The translations under genes and the position numbers were made by a program. This document shows positions 37,611 to 49,416 of a DNA stretch of 64,000 nucleotides, piece after piece. The stretch's first letter is position 1. Each line of letters starts with the position of its first letter. This DNA is from Paulownia fortunei. Its lineage: Eukaryota; Streptophyta; Magnoliopsida; Lamiales; Paulowniaceae. The stretch is from contig CM033120.1 of NCBI GenBank assembly GCA_019321725.1, positions 372,001 through 436,000 of the forward strand. The letters run 5' to 3'. The notes beneath the pieces are model-generated. The model saw nothing but the letters and a program-made list of their open reading frames with translations. It made no database searches and was not told the DNA's origin.

Positions 37611-37910
37611 TTATGCAGGTAGATAAGTTGATGAGGAGGAGCCTTGGCTATGTGCAGCAACGAGCTGAATGTGTGACACATTGTTACACATCACGGTTGA
37701 TTTGCCTGCTAACTCCGAGAGCTTTGAGCCGACTGACATGCTGCTGCGCGTCAGACCTGAGTTTCTGTGGTACCTGCACCTGAAGGAACCAGCGTGTGTG
37801 GTTGGTGAGCACAAGCAGTTGTATCTTCTGATGCTTGCTGACTTTCTCAGGGCAACTGGAGAGGTTGGTATTGAGGATGATGAGCAGGACGGAGTTTTCA
37901 AGGTGTCCAT
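37611..37910 (-). CDS. Small serine-rich protein (plant family)
   Basis: Single-exon minus-strand gene for a 99-aa serine-rich protein of unknown function. It matches the plant 'serine-rich protein-like' family (At1g67910 and At5g25280 are Arabidopsis members as I remember them). The diagnostic core is CLCSPTTHAGSFRCRYHR at residues 32-49, preceded by a Ser-rich stretch (SCSSSSIPTSPVALRKSAS) and followed by LTRSSMSVGSKLSELAGKS. There is no signal peptide or transmembrane segment. The start ATG at 37910 gives a normal family length. A slightly longer frame (117 aa) is open on the opposite strand but has no family features, so the minus strand is the coding one. Confidence 0.82.
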   Translation of the reverse strand: MDTLKTPSCSSSSIPTSPVALRKSASIRRYNCLCSPTTHAGSFRCRYHRNSGLTRSSMSVGSKLSELAGKSTVMCNNVSHIQLVAAHSQGSSSSTYLPA

Positions 37911-40900
37911 GCACAGGTTAGGCACACCTGTCTTTGGTTTCTCATACTTTTCGCTTGTCTTTGATGCTTCATCCATTCTTGTCCTGGATAGCAGAAACCT
38001 TTTAGAAGCACATATGACTTGAAAACAACAATCAAATGTTTGGTGAGAAAATTATTTAGTACCCTTGTAAGTTTTTTGATTAATGAAAACAAGTACAACC
38101 TTAATTTCATCAAAAAGTGTGTGTGTGTGTGTGTTTGTGTGCCCTGCTTTGTATTATTCCTGCATATAAGAACTGTTTTTTTTTCACACAGGAGAACACA
38201 ATATATTATGCCTATGTTATTGCTTGTATGAGAACTCAAGAAGCATAACTTTTAAAATACTTTGGGAAATTCAATTCAGAAAACACAATATATTACAGCT
38301 GTGTGAAGGATTTGTAGGCAAAAAACAGTTTCTGGAGCATGTGCTGTAAAAGAAATCTTTCAATGGTAATGCAGTAACTCAAAGATCAGCATAAGCGAAC
38401 AATTTTGTGTATGGATTAGATATATCTGAATGCTATCTAACATATAAACAGTAATTTACAGAAGGACATAAGATTCCGATGCATGTTAGCTTCCCCAATG
38501 AAGAAATCGATTTCGTCAAGATTCAGATGAATGTTAGCCAATCTACATAAATTTTGGCCCTTGTCCTCTTCCTCATATGTTTGCAGTGCCACCACACAAT
38601 CAAATTAAACAAAGATCCATAACTAAGTTGTTACAAATGTGAACAGAAAGAGGAAACTGATATGCCATACAACTTGCTGAAGCAGATGGTATCCAAACTT
38701 TAGATCATTGAAATGCCCTATACAAGATCAGAAAAGGGATGCCATGAAACAACTCTTGCGACGAGTTTTGAAAAACATTACCTGGAAAAAGTGCTGCAGG
38801 TTGTGAGTTGCAAGGTTGTCCAAATATCTCTGGTAATCCTGCTGTGTCAATGGAATGAGGGAAGAGATGAATAGTTTTGGCATTGTTTGGGGACGTGGTC
38901 ATCACACACAAGGTGAGACTTGGTTCTTTTATTCTTTGTTCTGTTGTTCTTTTCCCCGATTTTTTCTAATTTGGAGTCTGAGGTTGCAGTAAATCCTCAT
39001 ATTTAGGCCACAAATAACTGTTTCTGTTTGCTATTATTAGAAGAGAAATGACCTGGCCAAGGGGCACCAACTTGTGAATTTGCAACAGAGCAACAAACTA
39101 AGGACCCTTGTGCCTTAATTTTAAAAAATTTATTATCTTGGATGCAAAATCAAAATAGAATTGAACGATATACATTCAAATTTCAAATTCAAACTCATTA
39201 AACACGAACAATTATAGAATACAAAACTAATAGAAGAAATATGAATAAAAAACACTACTAATAAGTAGAATTAACACTAATTTGGGACTTGAACTTAAAA
39301 CTTGGAAGTTTTGGGGCCTTTTTGTATTTTTTTTTTTACTGAAACGATCAATATATAATTATAATAGATATCAATTAACAATATATCAATAATTATGAAT
39401 TAATAATTTACAAGTAATAATTATCAATAATCAACTATTATAAAAATTGACTGATCAATACCCCACATTTAAAGAGGTTCGCCTCAATTTTATCACTTAA
39501 ACTAGTTTTTATCGACTTGGATTGATTGTTAAAATCGATAATTGATGGTTAGACGATGTCATGTGTATTGGTTCTTAAACATATTGTTGAATGTGAAAAG
39601 GCATCAATGCCATTCAGGTATTCAATCACATGTATTTTTCTAAATTTTCTAAGATTATCAATATCAGGATTACATTTTTTTTAACTGATTCTTGTGCATC
39701 ATTGACACTTACTAGGCAGAAAATACAAAAAAAAAAAAAAAAAAAAAGCTCTTTCTTTATTAATGCAAACCAAAAACAGATACAGCCCATGAATTTAACT
39801 TTCTTTGGAAATCCATAGATGGATTCACATTAGCAGTCCACTAAATTCCAATTAACTCTACCTTTCCTCCTCAATAAAGACCTCCAATGTCTTGAAAATG
39901 CAACTTTATCTACTTTTGGATGAAGAAGAAATTTGGATTGAAGAAGATAATTGGAGTTAAGAATTTCAAATGCCTTTGACAAATTTGAAATCCACTATAA
40001 CGATGGTTAAAATTATCCAAACTAATTTTATAAATTTAAAATTCTTAATTCTCAAATACTTCAATTCAAACACAACTTTAAGAATTGAAGCTAAAAACTT
40101 GTCCAAGACTAGAGATACTATGTTGTAATTAAATGCACTTGCTTTCTATTTCTAGACTAGAGATACAATGTCCATAACTCAACTTATCTTCTATTTCTTT
40201 TTCTCTTTTTAATTAATAAGCATCACAGTCGATTTGCCATCCATGTCCAAGAGTCCTCCCTACTTTTAGATGTTAGTTTGAAATTTTAAAATCTTGACAA
40301 CGAATACAATGTTGACGAGCCCGTATGTGAAAGAGAGAATAATTTAAATCTAGGTCTTAATTCAACCATAGTGTCACACACTTAAAATTAGATGGTAAAA
40401 TTTTGTTTTGAACATGGTTAAAATTTCTTTAAATGTTCATATTATTTCATGATTTTTCTTGGATAGACCACCGGAGGTCTAATTGTAAAATAAAAGATTT
40501 TCAAGGACGATGGTTGTTATTTAACAAACTTGAGGGGAGATTCTTGTAATTTGACCAAACATTAAGGAGCCTAGTACAATTTTTAACAGAGGACAAAAAA
40601 GTAAATTTTTAAAAAGCGGGTTTTCTAATGAACATTAGTGTCAGAAGAAGTGGATGTAATTTCGAAAACCTGAAGGAACCTACCTATTATTAGACTAAAC
40701 CTCAAGGAAGATAACTCATATAATTTCTATAACATCCCACACTCAGAATAAAAGTTTAACTTTAGAATAACCAAAGATTTTTTCACTCTGAAAAAGCACA
40801 CCAAGGGAACCCCCACACAATCAAGACACTAGCACAACATAAGAAATTACTGCTCAGCTAATCAAACTATCAAAATTCAGAAGGTATAAGCTCCACTTCC

Positions 40901-41886
40901 ATACCTCTTTCACCTGACATGTATTGTAGAAATAGCAACCAAGAGAAAGGGGACTTGGGCATAAGAGGGATTTCAAAAATTGACAAAAGAACATTTCACT
41001 TCAAGAATACAAACATGTCATTAAATAACTATTACCTCTGTCTTTTACATGAAGAAGTCTGCCCAACTCACGGGTAGGTTCTCAATAAGGTAGTCATCTG
41101 TCGCATTGGGAATATAGCCTCTCGGTGAAAATAAGGGATAACCTCGTAGCCATGGTTGCCTATCTCTTGGAATAGGAAGGCGTCACACCAAGAAGCTTAT
41201 GTATTTAATAAGAAATATCTGTGATGGGAACTAAAAGTCCACATTGGAACTTGGAATGTGTCCGGTTGGTGTTATTCACCAATCAATTCAACTATTTTTG
41301 TGAATGACGACTTCGGACAATTTAGTTGATCTTTTTTTTTTTTTGAAAAATATCTCAACAATAATAAATAACATAACAAACACTATATATTGAAACTTTA
41401 TACCATTAAATTGTCAAAAGAAATTGTACAATAAATTAGTCAAAAAATTAGACAGTTTCATGTTGCATATAGCCAAAGCACAATCTAGATGAAGTAAATA
41501 GAATTTAATCATTAAAAGGATGAGAATTACAGCAGAAACAATAACAATTAGAACATTGAACTATCAGTCTAGCACAAAATTTCTAGAAAAATGAACTCAA
41601 GATTTGATGGAAAAACTTGGGCAAGCCAAAGATAGGATGGTGAAACACTGTATACAAAGAAGTAAAATTGACATAACGTGGCGACAAGCTTAGTTTTGCA
41701 GGATACCAACGGATGAAACAAATCTGCCTGTTTGATGTACAACAGATTTCTAGAGCTTCTTAAGTTAACCTGTCACCAATGAAAACAGAGAATTTCTGAA
41801 AAAGAAACAACATATGATATGTTAAGAGTAAACATGGCATCACCCCAAACCAGCATCGAGGAAGTTCCATACCTTGTGTGTATGGA
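37911..41886. other. Intergenic region
   Basis: Promoter of the small serine-rich gene on the left (with a GT repeat at about 38118-38132) and the 3' flank of the SUB1-like gene on the right. The middle is AT-rich repeat-like DNA, including a poly-A run at 39728-39747. Two stretches (39270-39470 and 48400-48550) share GACTTGAACTTAAAACTT / GACTCGAACTCAAAACTTTT and an AATTAACAATA-rich segment, so they may be the same decayed dispersed repeat. A weak LTR-like word (GATGGGAACTAAAAGTCCAC) is at 41223. No gene is supported. Confidence 0.5.
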
Positions 41887-43620
41887 TTAGCTGGTGGATG
41901 TGCATGTATTAATCCCATTCTTGCAGTCTTTAGTGAGATCATTAAAAGTCTCAATCTGCTTTTTTCCCCTCAAGAAGACTTCAGTATCAACAGATATCCT
42001 CATGTATCCATCAAACTCAACTGCATTTCCAGTAGTGAGCTTCGTCATTTCATCATACCAATCACTTTTAGCATCCCAGAGATCTTTATATTCATCAAGA
42101 AAGTGTGTGGAATACTTGTCCTTCAAAGGATCAAAGAATGATATGTCTGGCTCATTTGTAGCAATGTAAAGGTTCCTCACATCGTCAATTTTGTCTCGCA
42201 AAGTTGCAAGAAGAGCTTTTGGTGAAGTATCTCTATCAAGATTAGGCCATAGCTCCTTGTTGCTTGCCTTCTCCCCTCTCTCGACATGAACGGCATCAAA
42301 ATCCCAATTCATTCTTGCTGCAATAGCGGATGCAACATCCAACAACCGCCTAGACTTCCAAATCATATGCCATGGCCGTTGAATAACAGACTCTGTCTCA
42401 CCTTCACAAACTCGGTACCAGTAATTATCTGGCTCCACAGATCCGAACTTCCTCATAATTAAAGTATCCTTCACCTCAGCTAGCTTCATTGGTGTCACAC
42501 TGAAATCCTCCGCAAGATGGAGACTCAATCCATCTTTTTTTTGCCACTTGCTCCAGTCTGACCAAAACTGAGCTTGGTCAAGCACCGATGCTGAATCCTT
42601 CAAGTGCTCAAAGTCAAAGTAAAACCTGAAATCTTTACCTTCCTCATCCAGACCAGATGAAGAGTAGATTTTAGACAAACAAATGCTCAGATCCATAACC
42701 AGAGTCCGATTCAAATACTGTGCCTCGCCTAGCATACACGTGAAACTCCACAAATATTGATGCATGCTCTTGCACCTATCCCCACCACCAGAATAAATCA
42801 AATACTTGCCACGACTAAATGAACCCTCTGATTCCACCAGAGGAAGTTCGTCGTTCACAGTTTCCCCAACCTCCGGCAGGGCGATAGGGTTATCCTCCAC
42901 CTTTAGTGGCACCTTCTCAAATACCTCCTTGTCCTTCCCCCTCCCCTTCCCCTTCCCCTTCCTCTTCCTGGCATTCCCACCCGAATGATAGTCTCCAATA
43001 CCAACGACGCTCAGCGTGCAATTCTCAGACCTTGCAACCGTAAGACTCCTATAATCCTTGTAAAATGCAGCCGCCTTCCCTTCCTTGGGCCTAAACCGCC
43101 ATGCCATGTGGCAAGAACTATCATTATCCCCTCTAACCGGCTTCCCAAACCGGTAGAAATGAATGTCCTTAAACTTCTCAATGGTAGCCCTCATTAACAA
43201 ATGGAACACATCGGGATCACGACAATCAATCGGGTCATCAACCCCACAATCACGGTTCTCAGAGACCACCGTGGGCTCTTCCACTCCAGTCCCGACCGCC
43301 AAATCGATATCGGTAATGTTAATAAACGTTGCGAATGCTGTCTGATTGGAGGCAACAAAGTCCTCACCGGTCTTAACAACACCAATATCAGATTTAAAGG
43401 TGGCATTGGAATTTGATGTGAGGAAATTTGTGATTTTTGAGGAAGGGTGGAACAAGGGGTCTTCGGGCTCGTAAGTCGCGGCAATTATGGTGAAAATCAA
43501 GACCCCAACCACAAATACAGTGAAACAGAGGTTCCCTATCATTGCTAATGCATTTTGCCCAAGATTTTCAGGCCTGAAGCTTCCATTCGTAGATAACGCA
43601 AATGAAGACCGACCCAACAT
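41887..43620 (-). CDS. SUB1-like, O-fucosyltransferase-related membrane protein
   Basis: Single-exon protein of 577 aa resembling Arabidopsis At4g08810 (SUB1, SHORT UNDER BLUE LIGHT 1). SUB1 was described as a calcium-binding component of light signalling, and it falls in the plant O-fucosyltransferase-like group. Residues 28-47 (IGNLCFTVFVVGVLIFTIIA) form a signal anchor after a short cytosolic N-terminus, the type II topology expected in the secretory pathway. The region 120-210 has conserved cysteines (NRDCGVDDPIDCRDPDVFH, CHMAWRFRPKEGKAAAFYKD). The region 271-311 (GKYLIYSGGGDRCKSMHQYL, then LNRTLVMDLS) looks like the fucosyltransferase N-terminal fold. Further on are RPWHMIWKSRRLLDVAS and NLYIATNEPD. 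A basic Lys/Gly repeat at 217-232 is encoded by a GGGGAA hexanucleotide array. Several N-glycosylation sequons are present. Function is inferred from family. Confidence 0.9.
   Translation of the reverse strand: MLGRSSFALSTNGSFRPENLGQNALAMIGNLCFTVFVVGVLIFTIIAATYEPEDPLFHPSSKITNFLTSNSNATFKSDIGVVKTGEDFVASNQTAFATFINITDIDLAVGTGVEEPTVVSENRDCGVDDPIDCRDPDVFHLLMRATIEKFKDIHFYRFGKPVRGDNDSSCHMAWRFRPKEGKAAAFYKDYRSLTVARSENCTLSVVGIGDYHSGGNARKRKGKGKGRGKDKEVFEKVPLKVEDNPIALPEVGETVNDELPLVESEGSFSRGKYLIYSGGGDRCKSMHQYLWSFTCMLGEAQYLNRTLVMDLSICLSKIYSSSGLDEEGKDFRFYFDFEHLKDSASVLDQAQFWSDWSKWQKKDGLSLHLAEDFSVTPMKLAEVKDTLIMRKFGSVEPDNYWYRVCEGETESVIQRPWHMIWKSRRLLDVASAIAARMNWDFDAVHVERGEKASNKELWPNLDRDTSPKALLATLRDKIDDVRNLYIATNEPDISFFDPLKDKYSTHFLDEYKDLWDAKSDWYDEMTKLTTGNAVEFDGYMRISVDTEVFLRGKKQIETFNDLTKDCKNGINTCTSTS
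42937..42958 (-). repeat. G-rich hexanucleotide repeat in coding sequence
   Basis: The coding strand (minus) reads four GGGG/GGGGG runs separated by AA or A within 22 bases, encoding the KGKGKGRGK part of the SUB1-like protein. It is both a simple repeat prone to length change and a textbook G-quadruplex sequence in the mRNA sense. Confidence 0.85.
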
Positions 43621-45015
43621 TTTATTTCTTTCTTATTCCTTTTTCTTGTTCTTATAATCACAAAGAGAGAGAGAGAGAGAACAGAAATGAAACTGAGAAC
43701 ACACAAACCAGAAAAAGGAATTCAAACTCAACGAAAATGGTGCGCAGAAAATGGAAAAAGTAGACAGGAAAACCTGGAGTTTGACCGATATACTAAAGAT
43801 GAAGTAGGGGTTATAGATACAAATATCTGTATGTATAGGGGGGTAGCGATTACCTCATGCAGTGTGAGGAGATTGAGGATCAGATCACCTGCGAGCAGAG
43901 AGAGAGAGGACGTGAGCTTGGAGTTAATTCAGAATCTTGCGAGTCAAAACAAGGAAAGTGATGATGGTGAGCTACAAGGCCTGTTGCTAAAATGAGCCGG
44001 AGGTAATATCATCAGGACTGCTTTGGCAATCTCTGAGGGAATGTTTGTCTCTATTTTTCCAAAAATATTTTTATTTTACGTTCATTCTCTGAATATAAAA
44101 TTAAACATACATTAAATTACTACTATAATTTTCCTTCAAATACATCTCATTTTTCAATATATTCTTTCAAAATATTTTTTTTCTAAAACACCCAAAATAA
44201 ATTCAAAGGCTTTATTTGGGGTTCTTTTCGGCAATCTGAGAAAATATTATGGGTAATATATTTTGGGCAGTAGAATTAGAGAATGTGTGGAGAATGAGAA
44301 TATATTTGAATATTTTGTTTGAAAATAAATATAATATATTTTGAAAGATATTTTTAACTGTAAATATTTTATCAATATTATTTATTGTGATGAAAGAGAG
44401 AAATTTTCAATTGTAAATATTTTGTCAATATTGTTTTATTATAATTAACGAAATATAATATACTATCTGATTATTTAATTAAAATAATAATTAATAAGTA
44501 TTTAAATATATATATATATATTCTTAAAATAACAATTCCCAAATATGTTTTCCTTGGGCGAGATGGAAAACATTTCAGGGAAATAATGCCAAACATTCCT
44601 AAATTATATAAGCTAAAACTCTTTTAAGTTTTAAACTTTATAAAAACCTTTTCACTCTATTTTGTAACTCATATTTTGAATGCTTATCTCTCTCACTCTA
44701 GAATTTTTTCCCACTTTAAAACGTTTTCAAGAAATGCTCAAAGCGACAACAATTTAGTGAAGTTAGTAAAAATAATTTTATTCACAATTATTTCATATAC
44801 ATATGATAAAACTATGTAGACTTGAGCTTTGAGTTAAAAATAAATAAAAAATATTTCACCAAAATTGATGAGATTTTTAAAATTATTTTGAATTTTTTTT
44901 TTATGATTGTGAAAACGCTTAGCAATCTAAACTTAGAATTATTTTTTCATACTCTAATTATCAAAGTGCTCGTCAATTTAAATTAGATTTATTTTTATAT
45001 TGTTCAGACATTATT

Positions 45016-45384
45016 GATAGGTATGGCAATGGGCGAGTTCAAACTTTAACCCGTTCTCGATTTACCTCATTTGTGTTGGTTTTTATTATTATAAATGGAT
45101 TCAAAACATATCTTGAATTTTTATTTTTAAACCCATTCTATTTAATTTTTTTATTTTTAAAAATTTATTTTATATGTATTTATATGATATTATTTTATTA
45201 AAAATATATATTTTTTATAAAATTTTAATGGTATTATTATTAAACAATATATTTTTTATTTTTTTAAAATTATTAAATGGGATTAATCCTCCGAGTAGAA
45301 CCCGAGTCCCAAACAAATCCGAATAAAAAAATCTCGTTGAAATTGATCTCAAATTTATCTAATTTCAGTACGTTGACACTCCTA
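45016..45384 (+). mobile_element. hAT-type MITE, family 2, copy E
   Basis: About 370 bp with imperfect terminal inverted repeats (AGGTATGGCAATGGGC at left; the complement AGGAGTGTCAACG at right). Subterminal CCCG/CGGG words and an extremely AT-rich centre follow. Similar bases (TTATTGAT / AATTGATA) flank it, as expected of an 8-bp target duplication. GGCAATGGG-type termini are common in plant hAT MITEs. It is non-coding. Confidence 0.6.
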
Positions 45385-45734
45385 ATTGATAATAAGTATG
45401 ATGCAAAATCTACAACATAGAGCTTTTATCCAATCATAAATTCATAAAATTCTTCAAACTCAAATTCGTATTAAAATCAATTTAGGGTAAATATTTACTT
45501 CACAAAAAAAAAAAAAAAATCTTTCGAAATAATTTTCGATAAGCTAAGTCAAATTCATTCGGAGTATATGTTTGTCACCAAAAGCTACATTATTTTTCGA
45601 GCTTCTTCGGTCATTCCAAACACAGCCCAACTGGAAACACGGAGTTGATGTGACGTGGTAAGCTCAGCGTATGGCACACTTCATAATAATGCTACATTAG
45701 TCCAAAATTTATTATTACGTTTTCTCAAATAATA

Positions 45735-46080
45735 ATTTTATAATCAGATGGATATATGGATTGATATGATAAAAATTAATTATATTTTTATATTATAATA
45801 TATAAATAATAATATAATAAAATTAATTAATATGTACAAAGTAAAAAAATAATTAATTAATTTAAAAAACACATATCAAAAAATACAAAATTTAAATAAA
45901 CACACATATATAATTAAATATTAAATTTTAAAATTTTAAAATAAATTAATTTTGATTGATTTTATTATTTTTTAATTAATTTGATCGGTTATTTTAATTG
46001 GATTTCTAGTTTATTGCCTCATTAGATTGACCATTAATTTAAAATTGAACCAGTCAAATCGATCGATTCGATTTAATTTA
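45735..46080 (+). mobile_element. MITE-like element, family 1, copy C
   Basis: The most degraded of the four copies. It shares AAAAATTAATTATATTTTTA and the AATAATATAATAAAATTAATTA interior with the others and ends with GAACCAGTCAAATCGATCG. The left end is weak, so its boundary is approximate. Confidence 0.5.
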
Positions 46081-46296
46081 AAAAAAATAATCTTAAATTT
46101 TTTTTTTAAATAAAATTATCCTCTCATTAAATAATAATGTACCGTTAATTTTTAATTACAATTGTAAAAGATAATGCCAAAAAATGTATAGAATTTATAT
46201 AAAATTTGTATTTTTTCAATTTATTTTAAAATTCATATCACGTCAAACTAATTCTATAATTTAAAAAAGGATGTAAACTATTATTATACTGTTTTT

Positions 46297-46605
46297 TTTT
46301 TTATACCCAAATCCCTGTCTTACACCAGTCAATTTTGAATCTTCTAACCACCTGCCCAAACACCTAGAAGAAGGTAAATAGCGGGATATGCCTCAACTGG
46401 ATCACAGGTTCTCCCATGACTGTACAGTTTTGCGCATAAGAGATTGTTCCATACCAAATTCCGACTGTAGAGTTCCACTGGCAGTATAGTGATTGGCTCG
46501 TACCGAAATTCAGTCGCAGATTCCCACCAGAATTCGAACCTCCTCTTTACCGCTGAAAGTGAGAAACATGTTAATTGATCCATCAGTTAAACTGTGCCCC
46601 GAGGC
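46297..46605 (-). mobile_element. tRNA-derived SINE, intact ends with 15-bp target-site duplication
   Basis: About 309 bp on the minus strand. It begins GCCTCGGGGCACAGTTTAAC (A-box region), has a canonical pol III B-box (GGTTCGAATTC) about 45 bp on, and ends in an oligo-A tail after GGATTTGGGTAT. It is flanked by a perfect 15-bp direct repeat, TATTATACTGTTTTT, at 46282-46296 and 46606-46620. The body is open as a short reading frame (46344-46583), which has no significance for a SINE. The perfect duplication argues for a fairly recent insertion. Confidence 0.85.
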
Positions 46606-49416
46606 TATTATACTGTTTTTTGACTTTATGAGAGGTGGACTATACTACAAAATGCACTGACATATTTAATTTTGTTTGTTTATTATATTGTTTCGTTACA
46701 ATGTTATTGTCTTATTGAATCCCTAAAATTTGACCTGGCCCAATGGATTAGATATATTCATTGGTAAAAATTTGTTTCTCTTATTTCCCACTTAGACCAT
46801 AATGAGTTTTTATTTATTTTAATTTTGGTAATTTTTTTACAAATAAATACTAAGATAGTCCTCCAGGAATTAAAAAGTTTATCCCTCCATTCAAATTTGA
46901 ATGGATATTTTTTCATCATATTGAAAAAAAAAAACACAATGTATTCAAAACTAAAATTAGAAATACTTTCATTAGAAAAACATAAAAAAAAAATATAACC
47001 CGATCGACTAACATAAAATATATAATTCAGAGAAAATCATTCTAACTAACCCAATAAAAAAAATAATATTTTGGTAAATATTGTATTCGGTGCACGTACA
47101 CTTAGACCATAATCAATTATTCTATTTTATCAAAATTTGCACTAAAATAGTATAATTTTCACACTAGACTTAAATTTCATGTTCAATTCATCAACTTTAA
47201 ATTCTACTAAAAAACAATATTCATTGTTATTTCATTTATAATAATTATTTGATTTCGTCAAATATTTATTTATAATTTTATTAACATATAAATATTCAAT
47301 TGCATTATTTTTTATCTTTTATTTTATGACGTATTATAGGAATAAATTTTAGATCATAGAATGTTTGATAGTAATTTATTAATGTTCATATATAAGATAT
47401 ATATAAAAAAAAAACGTAAGATGGTTGAAAGTATACAATTGAGGTAACATAGGAATGTACAAAATATTTTTAAAAAAATAACAAAAAATATTAAATCTAT
47501 TAAAACAAAAATAAATAGCAAAAATGTCGATACTAAATTAGTGCCTGGAAACAGCGCATGGGTCGAAGGCTGCTTTTGGCTTCATTTTGGAGTTTTGGTT
47601 TTGCCCTTATGACAACATTCATCCTTTAAATATTATATTTTTTATAAAATAAAATACTTAATTTTAATCCTAGAAAACATAAAAAATGACAACATTGTAT
47701 TAAATTAAAACAAGCCAACATCAAAGAAAATACATCAACAACATATTTTATATTGCTAATTAATGTCAAATACAAACATGTATATTCTATATTTCTATTT
47801 TAATTATAATAAAAAATTACAAATTTAAAAATAAAAATAAAAAAAGAATCTATTGACTTGAGAGGTGTGTTTGACAAAAAACAAATGTGAAGTATGGAAC
47901 ATTGTTAGAAATTATCCTAGCCTTAATACTAGATTAGGTTCAAGTGGATAATCTAGATTTAACAAAAAAATTAGTAATTTTAAAGTACCTATACATACAA
48001 ATTTTAAAGTACAAAAGAAACTAATCTTATAATATTTTTAACCCTAATGTGATATAACAACCTTTTTTTTATAGAGAAAACAATAATTACATTATTACAT
48101 CAATATAATAGATTTGAAATTTTAATATTAATTTGAAACGTGCAAAATGATAGCGATACTATTCCTACTATACAAGTTACATTGGAAAAAAATGTACATG
48201 TAGCAAAATTCCATATAATATACTACATATATCTACTATACAAGTTACATATAAAGATGATCAAGGTTAAAAATGTACAAATAGAAAAATTCACAAACAA
48301 GCATGCATGACCAAGTTAAAAATTATGTACAATTGTGAGTAAGGTCATGATCCATAGCATGTTGTATTCAAGCCCCCATCCCCACCCCCCACCCCACCAA
48401 TACTATTTTTTTTATAATTATCAAGAACTAATTAACAATAAAAAATTAATATTTAATAGTTATGAATAATCAATAATCAATTATATTAAAGTAGATATTA
48501 GATGAGACTCGAACTCAAAACTTTTAAATGTGTAGTTTTAACGCCTCAACCGTAATATTTTACAACCCCATCAAGATGTCAATCAAATAAAAATTTATTC
48601 ACTATATAGACGATTGATTCACAGACTACCATAAGCAAAATCAAATTTATAACTTTATTTTTAGAAAGTAATATGTCAGATTAAATGTGCTATTATTTAA
48701 ATTAGATGCTACTGGTGTTGTTATTTGCAATATAGAGTAACAAAATAAAGTAGAAAAGGGTGTATTTTTTTTATATAGATTAATTAGACACTTCAGTCTT
48801 TTGTAGTTGCAATCTAGAAGCAATTTTAATTTGCAATAAACAATTGAGTTTTGCAAGAAAAAACTTGAACAATGTAGAAGGAATTAATTATATTACTTCT
48901 TTTTCTTACTCCATTTGTTTTTTTCTAAATAAAATTATAAAACTCATACTCCAAAATGGATCTTGTTGTTTTTTTCTTTTCTGGTTAAAATTTTCTCTAA
49001 ACCTACACATTGTAGTATTGAGTAAGAAAAACAGATCTCCCTCAACTTTGTTAATCTTGTAAATGATAAAAAGAAAAAAAAAACCCTAAAAAATAATAAA
49101 TCAACTATTGTTTCCATTATTACAAAAACAAAATAATTATAATAAATTATAAAAACTACCCCGGAGCTTAGGCTAATTATAAAAAAATCCATTTATCTTT
49201 TGAAATTATAAATGCATCCTTGAAATTTATTTTTATTTTACAAATATCCTGATATAGGTACAATTTGTAAAATAAAAATAAATATCAAGAGGGGTATTTA
49301 TAATTTACAAATTTAGATGAATTTTTTTTGTATAATTCACCCAAATAATTATTGCAAATAGAGACATATATGGTTGAAGAAGGTACGTTTCTTCTATCAT
49401 TTACAACCAAAGAAGA

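Larger units (their letters stand above)
43621..49416. other. Intergenic region with SINE and MITEs
   Basis: Begins with the leader and promoter of the SUB1-like gene (GA repeat at 43664-43680; probable leader to about 43990). The rest is AT-rich. It contains a family 2 MITE (45016-45384), copy C of MITE family 1 (45735-46080) and a well-preserved SINE (46297-46605). The right end is the 3' flank of the NAC gene. I see no protein gene. Confidence 0.6.

Noticed and set aside
38705..38911. Minus-strand frame of 68 codons with a donor-like GTAATG after ALFPG
   Set aside because: No ATG start within a credible gene, no partner exon found on either side and no recognisable family. Left as chance.
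41223..41330. Possible LTR start (GATGGGAACTAAAAGTCCAC)
   Set aside because: Only one LTR-like word, with no TATA, end or duplication found nearby. Too weak to call an element.
43687..43995. Plus-strand 102-codon frame opposite the SUB1-like 5' leader
   Set aside because: It is antisense to the leader of a well-supported gene, with low-complexity GA content. Treated as a shadow.
46344..46583. 79-codon minus-strand frame
   Set aside because: It lies wholly inside the SINE with perfect target-site duplications. The frame is incidental.
46530..46600. tRNA gene suggested by GGTTCGAATTC
   Set aside because: Only the internal promoter boxes are present. There is no cloverleaf acceptor stem, and the A-tail and flanking duplication show it is a SINE.
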